From Eggerthellaceae bacterium (GTDB lineage Bacteria; Actinomycetota; Coriobacteriia; Coriobacteriales; Eggerthellaceae), in contig JAAVZC010000001.1 in assembly GCA_022791455.1 (NCBI GenBank), positions 248,001 through 312,000 on the forward strand: a stretch of DNA of 64,000 nucleotides, written 5' to 3'. The position numbers and the translations under genes were made by a program. Positions 45,511 through 54,995 of the stretch are shown piece after piece. Positions within the stretch are counted from its first letter, which is position 1. Each line of letters starts with the position of its first letter. Below the pieces are notes generated by a model. The model was given only the letters and a program-made list of their open reading frames with translations, ran no database searches and was not told the DNA's origin.

Positions 45511-48489
45511 ATGAGCAAGCTCACTATGATGACGCGCCGCACCTTTACCAAAGTTGCGGCCGTCACCGCTGCGGCTGTTTTCGTAGCAGCTCCCGCGGGC
45601 GTGGCCCTGGCAGAGACAGAGGTCGGTACCAAGACCACGGGCGAGGTCAAGCACATCCGCTCCGCTTGCCGTGGCTGCGGCAAGATGGAATGTGGCGTGT
45701 GGGTGACTGTCCAAGACGGACGCGTCGTGAAATCCGAAGGCGATGAGAGCGCCTTCCAGTCTGCCGGCAACCATTGCGCCAAGGGCCAGGCTTCCTTGCA
45801 AGCGGCCTATCACCCCGACCGTCTGAAGTACCCCATGAAGCGCACCACTCCTAAAGGCGAAGATCCTCAGTGGCAGCGCATCAGCTGGGACGAGGCCTAC
45901 CAGGCGGTGGCGGACGGCATCCATGCCAACCAGGAGAAATATGGCAATGAGACCTGCATCTTCATGGGCGGCACGTCGCGTATTTGGGCCATGGGCCCCT
46001 ATAGCGCGCTCAAGGCGTGTTTCGGCACCCCCAACGGCATCCAGGCGAACGAGATCTGCAAGGGCCCGCGCTTCTATGCCACCAAGCTGAATGACTCCAA
46101 CGCTTACAGCTGGATGGAAGTGGTGGGTCGTCCCCGCGTGTTCGTGCAGTGGGGCGGCGCTTCGGAGCTATCCAATTACGACGACTCTTGCCGTACCACC
46201 GTTGATGTGGCTACCCGCGCGAATGCGCATATTCTGGTGGACCCGCGCCAAAGCAACTTGGGCAAGGAGGCCGATATCTGGGTGAACCTGCGCCCCGGCA
46301 CCGACGGCGCCGTGGCAAACTGCTGGGCCCAAGTGATCATCGAGAACGACCTTATTGACGAGCTCTATGTGCGCAAATGGATGAACGCCCCGATGCTCGT
46401 TGTGGTGGACGAGACCTTCGAGCCCACCCCGAGCTCTTCTTCGGCTCAGACGGCCTCTGTCGTCACGCGCTTGTTGAAGGAGTCCGACCTGGTAGAGGGC
46501 GGGTCCGATGCCCGCTTTATGGTGCTGAACGAGATTTCCAATGATCTTTCCTACTACGACACTACGGGAAACGGTGCGTGGGAAGGCGAGACTTGGGTTC
46601 CCGGCAACTGGGGCGAAGGCAAGGAAGCGAATCAGCCCGGCCTGGCCGACACGGGCCAAACTCAGGGCTTCGTGCCGGACTACACCCCCTTCCCGGATGG
46701 CCTGTATCCGGCCCTGTTCACCGAAGAGGGCGGCCGCGAAGTGACGCTGAAGGACGGCACCAAGGTACACGTGCGTACGGTATGGGAGCTGTACGTAGAG
46801 TTCCTGCAGGACTACACCCCGGAGAAGGCCTCTGAGATCACCGGCGTTGATGCGGAAGTGCTGAAAGAAGCCGCTATCACCTACGCTACCCGCATCGATC
46901 CCACGACTGGCTACGGCAACGGCGGCCTGCAGTATATGCTGGCACTGGAGCACGCCTGCAACTCAACCCAGAACAACCGGGCCTGCGACCTGGTGGCGGG
47001 CATTACCGGTAATATGGACGTGCCCGGCGGCATGCGCGGCTCCACTCCCGGTTGGCCCTACATGGACCTTGCCATGACCATGCCCGACTCCGGCAAGACG
47101 GTACCCTATACCAGCGAGAAGATCATCGGCCAGGAGCGCTTCCCGATGATCGGCGCCGACTGCAACCCCTCTTGGGCCGACGCGACGTCGATCTACGATG
47201 CCATCAACACCGGTAAGCCCTACAACGTCACCTGCGGCATCGGCCAGACCGGCGACTTCATGAACCAGTCGAACTCCATCTACGCGGCGGAGAACCTGGT
47301 GAAGCTGGACTTCTGGTGCTCCATCGATTTGTGGCACACCCCGTGCGTGGACATGGTAGCCGACATCGCCATGCCGGCCGCGCATTGGCTGGAACTGGAC
47401 TGCATCCGCAAGTCCCAGGGCTCGTCCGGCGCGTTCGGCGCTACCGTGAAGGCCATCGACCCGCCCGGCGAGGCCAAGAACGATATGGAGATTATTGTCG
47501 GCATTTATAAGGCCGCCGGCGTTCCTTACTTCGACGAGGCGAAACATGGTGCCGCTTGGCTGGAAGGTGATGCGGCGGTGGACGGCTGCAACAACATTGC
47601 GCTAGCCGGCTTCCGCATTCCCGACTGGAACGATTTCAAGGCGGAGTTCCAGCAGAACGGCTGGTTCGATTCCAAGGTGGAAAAGCCGGACGAATGGGGC
47701 TGCTACCGTCGTTACCAGGTGGGCAACGGCCCCATCAACGGTGGCTTCCCGCCCATTCCCAAGGAGGCATGGCACCAGGGCTGGAATACTACTACCCACA
47801 AGCAGGAGATTTGGTCCACGGTGCTGGAATCTTGGCTGGTGAATGGCGTCAACAACGGAGGCCAGCCGGTGAAAGACCAGTTCGATGGCGAAGAGTTCAG
47901 CCTGAAGGAAGTATTCCCGCGCTTCAAGGAAGGCTACCACGGTCCCGTGACGCAGCCGGAGTTGTTCACCGATGAGAACTCTTTCCTGCTCACCACCGGT
48001 CGTCGTCAGGGCACCTACTTCCATAGCGAACATCGCCAGCTGCCCTGGTGCCGTGAGCTCTGGCCGGTGCCGCGTCTGGAAATAAACCCGGTGGACGCCG
48101 AGCGTCTGGGCATCCAGCAGGGCGATTGGGTGTGGATCGAGACCGACAAGCACAAGATCCGCGAAGTGGCCGACCTCTATTACGGCATTGAACCGGGCGT
48201 GGTGAACGCCGAGCACCAGTGGTGGTACCCCGAGCTAGCGCAGCCTGACCACGGCTACAAACTCTCCGGCGTGAACTGCCTGCTCGACCAGTACGCTCAG
48301 GACCGCATTATCGGTTCTTCCAACCTGCGCGCCTACGGCGTGAAAATCTACAAGGCAACACCCGAAAACAGCCCGTTCGGCAATCCCGTGCCCTGCGGCG
48401 ACGACGGCACCGAGGTCATCCATTCTTGCGACGACCCGCGCCTGAAAGAGTGGCTGCCCGATTACGAATCTGCACGAGGGGAGGCATAG
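45511..48489 (+). CDS. Catechol-dehydroxylase-like Tat-exported molybdoenzyme (module A)
   Basis: 992 residues, bis-MGD oxidoreductase. A twin-arginine signal (MMTRRTFTKVAAVTAAAVFV) is followed by a [4Fe-4S] site of the form C-x2-C-x4-C-x27-C (CRGCGKMEC ... NHCAKGQ). Stretches characteristic of the Eggerthella catechol dehydroxylases (Dadh, Hcdh types) follow: QANEICKGPRFYAT, RPRVFVQWGGASELSNYDDS, DIWVNLRPGTDGAVANCWAQ, GYGNGGLQYMLALEHACN, FHSEHRQLPWCRELWPVPRL. These enzymes reductively remove a hydroxyl from catechol rings. The substrate is unknown. The gene for its FeS subunit follows after 3 bp. It is about nine-tenths identical, by eye, to the 51269 product. Confidence 0.85.
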   Translation: MSKLTMMTRRTFTKVAAVTAAAVFVAAPAGVALAETEVGTKTTGEVKHIRSACRGCGKMECGVWVTVQDGRVVKSEGDESAFQSAGNHCAKGQASLQAAYHPDRLKYPMKRTTPKGEDPQWQRISWDEAYQAVADGIHANQEKYGNETCIFMGGTSRIWAMGPYSALKACFGTPNGIQANEICKGPRFYATKLNDSNAYSWMEVVGRPRVFVQWGGASELSNYDDSCRTTVDVATRANAHILVDPRQSNLGKEADIWVNLRPGTDGAVANCWAQVIIENDLIDELYVRKWMNAPMLVVVDETFEPTPSSSSAQTASVVTRLLKESDLVEGGSDARFMVLNEISNDLSYYDTTGNGAWEGETWVPGNWGEGKEANQPGLADTGQTQGFVPDYTPFPDGLYPALFTEEGGREVTLKDGTKVHVRTVWELYVEFLQDYTPEKASEITGVDAEVLKEAAITYATRIDPTTGYGNGGLQYMLALEHACNSTQNNRACDLVAGITGNMDVPGGMRGSTPGWPYMDLAMTMPDSGKTVPYTSEKIIGQERFPMIGADCNPSWADATSIYDAINTGKPYNVTCGIGQTGDFMNQSNSIYAAENLVKLDFWCSIDLWHTPCVDMVADIAMPAAHWLELDCIRKSQGSSGAFGATVKAIDPPGEAKNDMEIIVGIYKAAGVPYFDEAKHGAAWLEGDAAVDGCNNIALAGFRIPDWNDFKAEFQQNGWFDSKVEKPDEWGCYRRYQVGNGPINGGFPPIPKEAWHQGWNTTTHKQEIWSTVLESWLVNGVNNGGQPVKDQFDGEEFSLKEVFPRFKEGYHGPVTQPELFTDENSFLLTTGRRQGTYFHSEHRQLPWCRELWPVPRLEINPVDAERLGIQQGDWVWIETDKHKIREVADLYYGIEPGVVNAEHQWWYPELAQPDHGYKLSGVNCLLDQYAQDRIIGSSNLRAYGVKIYKATPENSPFGNPVPCGDDGTEVIHSCDDPRLKEWLPDYESARGEA

Positions 48490-48492
48490 GCC

Positions 48493-49173
48493 ATGACTCA
48501 GTATGCAATTTTGACCGACCTGAACAAATGCGTCGGCTGCCTGGCCTGCAGCGTTTCCTGCAAGGTCATCAATAACGTGCCCATTGGCTCTTACTGGAAC
48601 AAGGTGCTGCGCGTGGGGCCCAACCCCCGCACCGAAGGCGGCCAGTGGCCGGACGTGTACACCTACTTCCTGACGGTCCAGTGCCAGCATTGCGAGGATC
48701 CGGAATGCGTGAAGGTGTGCCCCACCGAGGCCTCTCATAAAACCGCTGACGGTACCGTCCAGGTGGACAAGGAGAAGTGCATCGGCTGCCAGTTCTGCGC
48801 GATGGCCTGCCCTTACGGGGTTCGCTACCTGAACGAAGAGGAGCGCGTCGTGGAGAAGTGCACCCTCTGCGAGCAGAAGATCGCCCAGGGCGAGCTTCCC
48901 CAATGTGTGGCTCAGTGCGGCGGCCGCGCCCGCTGGTTCGGCGACGTGGAGAAGGGCATCGAGTCCTTCGAGGCGCCGTGGGCCCCGGTGAAGAGCGGCG
49001 ATAAGTCCTACGAGGGAGCGACCAGCGCTCGCATGACGCTGGGCGAGTCCACCGGCGAGGACAACGAGTACGCCACCAAGCCTTACTCCGAGTCCGAGAT
49101 CTATCACCTGCCCGATGTAGGCAACAAACCCTCTTTTGTCTACATCCTTCGTAAGGAGAAGTGGCAAGGGTAA
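48493..49173 (+). CDS. Four-cluster ferredoxin subunit (module A)
   Basis: 226 residues, DmsB/PsrB-type electron subunit with cysteine groups CVGCLACSVSC, CQHCEDPECVKVCPTEA, CIGCQFCAMACPYG and CTLCEQKIAQGELPQCVAQC. It passes electrons to the dehydroxylase-like subunit encoded 3 bp upstream. No anchor gene follows; instead two strong hairpins end the operon. It differs from the module B subunit at only about 12 positions by eye. Confidence 0.92.
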   Translation: MTQYAILTDLNKCVGCLACSVSCKVINNVPIGSYWNKVLRVGPNPRTEGGQWPDVYTYFLTVQCQHCEDPECVKVCPTEASHKTADGTVQVDKEKCIGCQFCAMACPYGVRYLNEEERVVEKCTLCEQKIAQGELPQCVAQCGGRARWFGDVEKGIESFEAPWAPVKSGDKSYEGATSARMTLGESTGEDNEYATKPYSESEIYHLPDVGNKPSFVYILRKEKWQG

Positions 49174-49177
49174 TGTA

Positions 49178-49205
49178 GTTCCGCCGGCCTGACGGCCGGC
49201 GGAAC
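49178..49205 (+). terminator. Hairpin after module A
   Basis: GTTCCGCCGGCC-TGAC-GGCCGGCGGAAC, a perfect 12-bp stem 4 bp after the FeS gene stop. No T run, so it may stabilise the 3' end rather than terminate alone. Confidence 0.65.
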
Positions 49206-49266
49206 CTCCTGCGAGCTCGATTCTGTCCCCCAATCCCCCCTGCACAAGGATCGAGCTCGCAGGAGG
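49205..49266. repeat. Long hairpin with C-rich loop, copy 1
   Basis: CCTCCTGCGAGCTCGAT and ATCGAGCTCGCAGGAGG form a perfect 17-bp stem around a 28-base loop containing TCCCCCAATCCCCCCTGCA. A similar arrangement occurs at 58384-58456. Confidence 0.75.
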
Positions 49267-49286
49267 GGCAATATGTCATCCCTTTC

Positions 49287-49402
49287 GTCATCTCGACCGG
49301 AGGCCCGGAGGGCCGGAGTGGAGAGATCTTTACGACCCCTATGGCGTTTCAGAGGTCGCGAAGATCCTTCGACTCCGCGCTTCGCGCTCCGCTCAGGATG
49401 AC
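49287..49402. repeat. 116-bp inverted-repeat element, copy B
   Basis: Same ends, arms and length as 43526-43641, with a different short centre (CCTATGGCGTTTCAGA between TACGAC and GGTCGCGA). It lies at the same position beside the module B regulator. Confidence 0.88.
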
Positions 49403-49435
49403 AAAGGGCGTTGGATCGGCGCACCTCCCAGGCGG

Positions 49436-50989
49436 CTATTCCGCTTCTTGGACTAGGTTTATGAGCTCTTGTTGGGAGTGGACGCCGGTTTTTTCGTAGA
49501 TGTGTTGGCGGTGGGTGCTGACGGTGGATTTCGACAGGTACAGCTTCTCCTGGATGTAGGGGAGGTTGCGGCCCTTCGCCAGAAGCACCAGGATCTCGCT
49601 TTCCCGTTCGGTCAGGCCGTAGCGTTTCGCCACTTGCTCGCATTTGAAGCGGAAGCGCTGCTGCACTTGGGCGGGGATGATGGCCATGATGCGCGCCAGA
49701 TCGCCCTCGGAGAACACGAAAGTGGCCACCAGCACCACGGAAATGAGCGCCAGCAGCGAGATGGCGTAAGTGGTCTGGGGGCTTAGGCCGAAACTTGAGA
49801 GCAACGTGCGCGCCACTATGATGCCCACGAGCGGACCCAGCGCCCACGCAGCGCGAATGGCGGCGAAAGCGGAAATGGTGGCCGAGGGGCGCGAGGCGCA
49901 GATGCAGCCGCTCAAGATCCACACGAACATGCCGAACACGCTGTAGGCGGCGGAGTTGATGGCCAGCGGGATGAACGAATCCAGCCGCTCGTAGACGAAG
50001 GGGGCGGGCAGGAACACGACGCCCAAGATGAGGGCAAAGCAAATGACGAAGTAGCAGTCCTTTGCCATCTGTTGGGTGCGCCGCACCAGAAGCACCAGCG
50101 CGAGCGCCACGACAAGCACGGTGGCGATAAGGGAGTCGATGGCTTGGACGCCGGCGTAAGCGTATTGCCCAGCGGTCACCATGTCCATCTGCATATAGAT
50201 GGTGCGTACCGCCTCATTGGCGAAGCCCACGAGGGCCGACGCGATGGCGATGCGCCAGACCAGGCTCCACCAGGCGCGCTTCTCCGGCGTTGCCTCGGCG
50301 AGGGCTGGCTTGCTGCGCTGGATGGCAGTGGCGAAGGGGAGGGGAAAGCCGCTGTCGGGATTGGCGCCGTCTGTGCTGGCGGCAGATTCTTCCAGGGGAA
50401 CGTGCCGTGTTCCGATGAGCAGCAGCACAGAGCTGGCGATGGGCATAACGGCGGCGACGGGAATGGCCCAGGGTCCCGGAATGCCGTTAAAAAGCGCAAA
50501 GAGCACCGAGCAGAAGATGGTGGACGTGGCGGCCGCGATTACCTGGCCGCGCGTGGTGAGCTGAGCGAAGATCATGCCGAAGTACAGCAGGAACAGCCCC
50601 GAGAAGATGCCAGAAAGCACGCCGGTCACCAGCAGGATCACCTGATGGAGCTCGGTGCCGGCGGGGTCGCCCAGGGGAAGGAAAATGGTGGTGACGGCAA
50701 GCCCCAGCGAAAGCGCCACGAAGGTGGGGAAGTGGGCGAGGATCACCCAGGTGCGGTGCTCCGCCACGGCGGCGATGACCAGTATGAGGCAGACCGTGAC
50801 GATAGACACCAGATAGACCGCGTCGAGCACCGGTTCGGAGTTGCCGGTGGAACTGATGGAGCCGTAGAGGGTAAGGCTCTTGAACGCCATGTTCACCCAC
50901 GCGGCGTTGGCCCCCAAAGCGAGGCCTATGAGCAGCTCGGGTCCTGCGCCGGCAAGAACGCGTTCTTTATTTGTTTGGGAATTCGCCAT
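49436..50989 (-). CDS. Multi-pass membrane LuxR-type regulator (module B)
   Basis: 517 residues, about 12 hydrophobic helices and a C-terminal HTH (YGLTERESEILVLLAKGRNL, SKSTVSTHRQHIYEKTGVHS). The N-terminal domain is a recognisable paralogue of the 43675 product (shared NMAFKSLTLYGS and LLYFGM-F-QLT) but has diverged more than the HTH. The ATG at 50989 has GAGGGGAAAGG upstream. Divergent from the enzyme gene at 51269. Different sensor sequences suggest that the two modules respond to different ligands. Confidence 0.85.
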   Translation of the reverse strand: MANSQTNKERVLAGAGPELLIGLALGANAAWVNMAFKSLTLYGSISSTGNSEPVLDAVYLVSIVTVCLILVIAAVAEHRTWVILAHFPTFVALSLGLAVTTIFLPLGDPAGTELHQVILLVTGVLSGIFSGLFLLYFGMIFAQLTTRGQVIAAATSTIFCSVLFALFNGIPGPWAIPVAAVMPIASSVLLLIGTRHVPLEESAASTDGANPDSGFPLPFATAIQRSKPALAEATPEKRAWWSLVWRIAIASALVGFANEAVRTIYMQMDMVTAGQYAYAGVQAIDSLIATVLVVALALVLLVRRTQQMAKDCYFVICFALILGVVFLPAPFVYERLDSFIPLAINSAAYSVFGMFVWILSGCICASRPSATISAFAAIRAAWALGPLVGIIVARTLLSSFGLSPQTTYAISLLALISVVLVATFVFSEGDLARIMAIIPAQVQQRFRFKCEQVAKRYGLTERESEILVLLAKGRNLPYIQEKLYLSKSTVSTHRQHIYEKTGVHSQQELINLVQEAE

Positions 50990-51232
50990 GCCAACCTTTC
51001 CCCTCGTAAAGGTCACTGGGTGGTTCCCATTATAGTTCTCAATTTCGAAAATATGAGTTTTTGGCTTCGGTTAGAAGTTAGAAGCAGTTAAAACCCCAGG
51101 TCAAACCCTATCGTGCTGATCACCTGATTTACCAAATTGTCAGAATCGGGCACAGCGCCCGAGCTTTCGCCACGGCAAACGAGCGCATCGCCCGATGATT
51201 ACGGTGTGGCATCGGCCCAAACTCTTTGGTGG

Positions 51233-51253
51233 TTCTTCTTAAAGGGAGAAGAA
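51233..51253 (+). promoter_or_regulatory. Conserved leader hairpin, module B
   Basis: TTCTTCT-TAAAGGG-AGAAGAA, identical to 45474-45494, placed just before GAGAGGAGG. The rest of the two divergent regions is mostly unlike, so this element is selectively preserved. Confidence 0.6.
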
Positions 51254-51268
51254 ACGAGAGGAGGATAT

Positions 51269-54250
51269 ATGAGTAAGCTCACCATGATGACGCGTCGTAC
51301 CTTCACGAAGGCGGCCGTTGTCACCGCAGCAGCACTCAGCGTGGCGACGCCGGCGGGCGTGGCGCTGGCCGAGACCGAGGTCGGTTCCACTACCACGGGC
51401 GACGTCAAGCACATCCGTTCCGCTTGCCGTGGTTGCGGCAAGATGGAATGCGGCGTTTGGGTGACCGTTCAGGACGGCCGCGTCGTGAAGTCCGAGGGAG
51501 ACGAGAGCGCCTTCCAGTCCGCCGGCAACCACTGCGCCAAGGGACAGGCGTCCCTGCAGGCGGCCTACCATCCCGACCGCCTGAAATATCCCATGAAGCG
51601 CACAGCGCCCAAGGGCGAGAGCCCGGAATGGCAGCGCATCGGCTGGGACGAGGCCTGCCAGATGGTGGCGGACGGCATCCATGCCAACCAGGAGAAGTAT
51701 GGCAACGACACCTGCATCTTCATGGGCGGTACGTCCCGTATCTGGGCCATGGCCCCCTACGGCGCCTTCAAGACGCTGTTCTCCAGCTCCAACGGCATCC
51801 AGGCGAACGAGATCTGCAAGGGCCCGCGCTTCTACGCCACCGCTCTCAACGACTCCAACGCGTGGAGCTGGATGGAAGTTGTCGGTCGTCCCCGCGTGTT
51901 CGTACAGTGGGGCGGCGCTTCGGAGCTTTCCAACTACGACGACTCCTGCCGTACCACCGTTGACGTGGCGACGCGTGCCAACACTCACATTCTGGTGGAC
52001 CCGCGCCAGACCAATCTGGGCAAGGAGGCCGACATCTGGGTGAACCTGCGTCCCGGCACCGACGGCGCCGTGGCCAACTGCTGGGCCCAGGTGATCATCG
52101 AGAACGACCTGATTGACGACCTCTACGTGCGCAAATGGATGAACGCGCCGATGCTCGTGGTGGTGGAAGAGTCCTTCCAGCCCACCCCGTCGGACGCCAC
52201 CACCGGCACCGCTTCCATGATCACGCGCCTGCTGAAGGAATCCGATCTGGTTGAGGGCGGCTCTTCCGGTCGCTTCATGGTGGTGAACGAGATCACCAAC
52301 GAGCTGTCCTACTATGACGCCACCGCTCAGGTTCCCGCGTGGGAGGGCGAAGAGTGGGTGCCCGGCGTGATCGGCCCCGGCAAGGAAGCGAATCAGCCCG
52401 GTCTGGCCGACACTGGTCAATCCCAGGGCTTCGTGCCGGACATGACCCCCTTCCCGGACGGGCTGTACCCGGCCCTGTTCACCGAAGAGGGCGGCCGCGA
52501 GGTGACGCTTAAGGACGGCACCAAGGTGCATGTGCGCACGGTGTGGGAGAACTACATCGACTTCTTGCAGGACTACACCCCCGAGAAGGCTTCCGAGATC
52601 ACCGGCGTTGATCCCGAAGTGCTGAAAGAGGCGGCCATTACCTACGCCACCCGCGTGGACCCCTCCACTGGCTATGGCAACGGCGGCATCCAGTACATGC
52701 TGGCGGCCGAGCATGCCTGCAACGCCACTCAGAACAACCGTGCCTGCGACCTGGTGTGCGGCATCACGGGCAACATGGACGTGCCCGGCGGCATGCGCGG
52801 CTCCACCCCCGGTTGGCCGTACTTCGACCTGGCCATGTGCCTGCCCGATTCCCCGGAGACGCCCACCTACACCACCGAGAAGATCCTCGGCCAGGAGCGC
52901 TTCCCGATGATCGGCTCCGACCGTAACCCCTCGTGGGCCGACGCGACGTCCATCTACGACGCCATCAACACCGGCAAGCCCTACAACGTCACCTGCGGCA
53001 TCGGCCAGACCGGCGACTTCATGAACCAGTCGAACTCCATCTACGCCGCCGAGAACCTGGTGAAGCTGGACTTCTGGTGCTCCATCGACCTGTGGCACAC
53101 CCCCTGCGTCGACCTGGTGGCCGACGTGGCGCTGCCCGCCGCCCACTGGCTGGAGCTGGACTGCATCCGCAAGTCCCAGGGCTCTTCCGGCGCGTTCGGC
53201 GCTACCGTGAAGGCCATCGACCCGCCCGGCGAGGCCCTGAACGACCTGGAGATTGTCGTGCGCCTTTACAAGGCCGCTGGCGTTCCCTACTTCGACGAGG
53301 CGAAGCATGGCGCGAAGTGGCTGGAAGGCGATGCGGCCGTCAAGGGCGCCAACGAGATTGCCCTGGCCGGCTTCCGCATTGGCGACTGGGAAGAGTACAA
53401 GAAGGAGTTCCAGGAGAACGGCTGGTTCGACTCCAAGGTGGAGAAGGTCAAGGCCTGGGGCACTTATCGCCGCTACCAGCTGGGCAACGGCGCGGTTAAC
53501 GGCGACTTCCCGCCCATCCCCGAGCCGGCATGGCATCAGGGCTGGAACACCACTACCCACAAGCAGGAGATTTGGTCCACAGTGCTGGAGTCCTGGCTGG
53601 TGAACGGCGTCAACAACGGCGGCCAGCCGGTGAAGGACCAGTTCGACGGCGAGGAGACCCCGCTGGCTGAAGTGTTCCCGCGCTTCAAAGAGGCCTACCA
53701 TGGCCCGGTGGCGGAGCCGGAGTTGTTCGAAGACGAGAACGCCTTCCTGCTGACCACCGGTCGTCGCCAGGGCACCTACTTCCACAGCGAGCATCGCCAG
53801 CTGCCCTGGTGCCGCGAGCTGTGGCCGGTGCCGCGCCTGGAGATGAACCCGGCCGACGCCGAGCGCATCGGCGTGACCCAGGGCGACTGGGTGTGGATCG
53901 AGACCGACAAGCACAAGATCCGCGAAGTGGTGGACCTCTATTACGGCATCGAACCCGGCGTGGTGAACGCCGAGCACCAGTGGTGGTACCCCGAGCTTTC
54001 CCAGCCCGACCACGGCTACAAGCTCTCTGGCGTGAACTGCCTGCTCGACCAGTACGCCCAGGACCGCATCATCGGCTCCTCCAACCTGCGCGCCTACGGC
54101 GTGAAGGTGTACAAAGCCACTCCCGAGAACAGCCCGTTCGGCAATCCCGTGCCTTGCGGCGACGACGGCACCGAGATCATCCACACCTGCGATGATCCGC
54201 GCCTGAAGGAATGGCTGCCCGACTACGAATCTGCAAGAGGGGAGGCATAA
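51269..54250 (+). CDS. Catechol-dehydroxylase-like Tat-exported molybdoenzyme (module B)
   Basis: 993 residues. Same architecture as the 45511 product: twin-arginine signal MMTRRTFTKAAVVTAAALSV, CRGCGKMEC FeS site, EICKGPRFYAT, VQWGGASELSNYDDSCRTTV and the conserved end PRLKEWLPDYESARGEA. Differences cluster at about residues 300-375 and around 525-545 (FDLAMCLPDSPETPTYTTEK against MDLAMTMPDSGKTVPYTSEK), which may shape substrate choice. The ATG at 51269 is used because GAGAGGAGG precedes it and it starts the Tat signal; the frame is open further upstream but has no signal there. The FeS gene follows after 3 bp. Confidence 0.85.
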   Translation: MSKLTMMTRRTFTKAAVVTAAALSVATPAGVALAETEVGSTTTGDVKHIRSACRGCGKMECGVWVTVQDGRVVKSEGDESAFQSAGNHCAKGQASLQAAYHPDRLKYPMKRTAPKGESPEWQRIGWDEACQMVADGIHANQEKYGNDTCIFMGGTSRIWAMAPYGAFKTLFSSSNGIQANEICKGPRFYATALNDSNAWSWMEVVGRPRVFVQWGGASELSNYDDSCRTTVDVATRANTHILVDPRQTNLGKEADIWVNLRPGTDGAVANCWAQVIIENDLIDDLYVRKWMNAPMLVVVEESFQPTPSDATTGTASMITRLLKESDLVEGGSSGRFMVVNEITNELSYYDATAQVPAWEGEEWVPGVIGPGKEANQPGLADTGQSQGFVPDMTPFPDGLYPALFTEEGGREVTLKDGTKVHVRTVWENYIDFLQDYTPEKASEITGVDPEVLKEAAITYATRVDPSTGYGNGGIQYMLAAEHACNATQNNRACDLVCGITGNMDVPGGMRGSTPGWPYFDLAMCLPDSPETPTYTTEKILGQERFPMIGSDRNPSWADATSIYDAINTGKPYNVTCGIGQTGDFMNQSNSIYAAENLVKLDFWCSIDLWHTPCVDLVADVALPAAHWLELDCIRKSQGSSGAFGATVKAIDPPGEALNDLEIVVRLYKAAGVPYFDEAKHGAKWLEGDAAVKGANEIALAGFRIGDWEEYKKEFQENGWFDSKVEKVKAWGTYRRYQLGNGAVNGDFPPIPEPAWHQGWNTTTHKQEIWSTVLESWLVNGVNNGGQPVKDQFDGEETPLAEVFPRFKEAYHGPVAEPELFEDENAFLLTTGRRQGTYFHSEHRQLPWCRELWPVPRLEMNPADAERIGVTQGDWVWIETDKHKIREVVDLYYGIEPGVVNAEHQWWYPELSQPDHGYKLSGVNCLLDQYAQDRIIGSSNLRAYGVKVYKATPENSPFGNPVPCGDDGTEIIHTCDDPRLKEWLPDYESARGEA

Positions 54251-54253
54251 ACC

Positions 54254-54934
54254 ATGACCCAGTACGCAATTCTGACTGACCTGAACAAGTGCGTCGGCTG
54301 CCTGGCTTGCTCGGTGAGCTGCAAGGTCATCAACAACGTGCCTGTTGGAAGCTATTGGAACAAGGTGCTGCGCGTGGGCCCGAACCCTCGCACCGAGGGC
54401 GGCCAGTGGCCGGACGTGTACACCTACTTCCTCACCGTGCAGTGCCAGCACTGCGAAGACCCCGAGTGCGTGAAGGTGTGCCCCACCGAGGCCTCTCACA
54501 AGATGGCTGACGGCACCGTACAGGTGGACAAAGAGAAGTGCATCGGCTGCCAGTTCTGCGCCATGGCTTGCCCCTACGGCGTGCGCTACCTGAACGAGGA
54601 GGAGCGCGTGGTGGAGAAGTGCACCCTCTGCGAGCAGAAGATCGCTCAGGGCGAGCTGCCCCAGTGCGTCTCCCAGTGCGGCGGCCGCGCCCGTTGGTTC
54701 GGCGACGTGGAGAAGGGCATCGAGTCCTTCGAGACCGCTTGGGCACCCGTGAAGAGCGGCGACAAGTCCTACGAGGGCTGCGCGTCGGCCCGCATGACGC
54801 TGGGCGAGTCCACCGGCGAGGACAACGAGTACGCCACCAAGCCCTATACCCAGGACGAGGTGTACCACCTGCCCGACGTAGGCAACAAACCCTCCTTCCT
54901 CTACATCCTCCGCAAGGAAAAGTGGCAGGGCTAA
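54254..54934 (+). CDS. Four-cluster ferredoxin subunit (module B)
   Basis: 226 residues with the same four cysteine groups as the 48493 product and about 95 percent identity by eye. It contains one additional cysteine near residue 176 (YEGCASARMT, where module A has YEGATSARMT). Electron donor subunit for the 51269 enzyme. A strong terminator follows, so no anchor gene is in the operon. Confidence 0.92.
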   Translation: MTQYAILTDLNKCVGCLACSVSCKVINNVPVGSYWNKVLRVGPNPRTEGGQWPDVYTYFLTVQCQHCEDPECVKVCPTEASHKMADGTVQVDKEKCIGCQFCAMACPYGVRYLNEEERVVEKCTLCEQKIAQGELPQCVSQCGGRARWFGDVEKGIESFETAWAPVKSGDKSYEGCASARMTLGESTGEDNEYATKPYTQDEVYHLPDVGNKPSFLYILRKEKWQG

Positions 54935-54937
54935 GCT

Positions 54938-54970
54938 AAAAAATGGGAGCCGAAAGGCTCCCATTTTTTT
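54938..54970 (+). terminator. Terminator after module B
   Basis: AAAAAATGGGAGCC-GAAA-GGCTCCCATTTTTTT, a 14-bp stem with GNRA-type loop and T run. Confidence 0.95.
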
Positions 54971-54995
54971 GTCGGAGGCAACGACCTGTCCCCTC

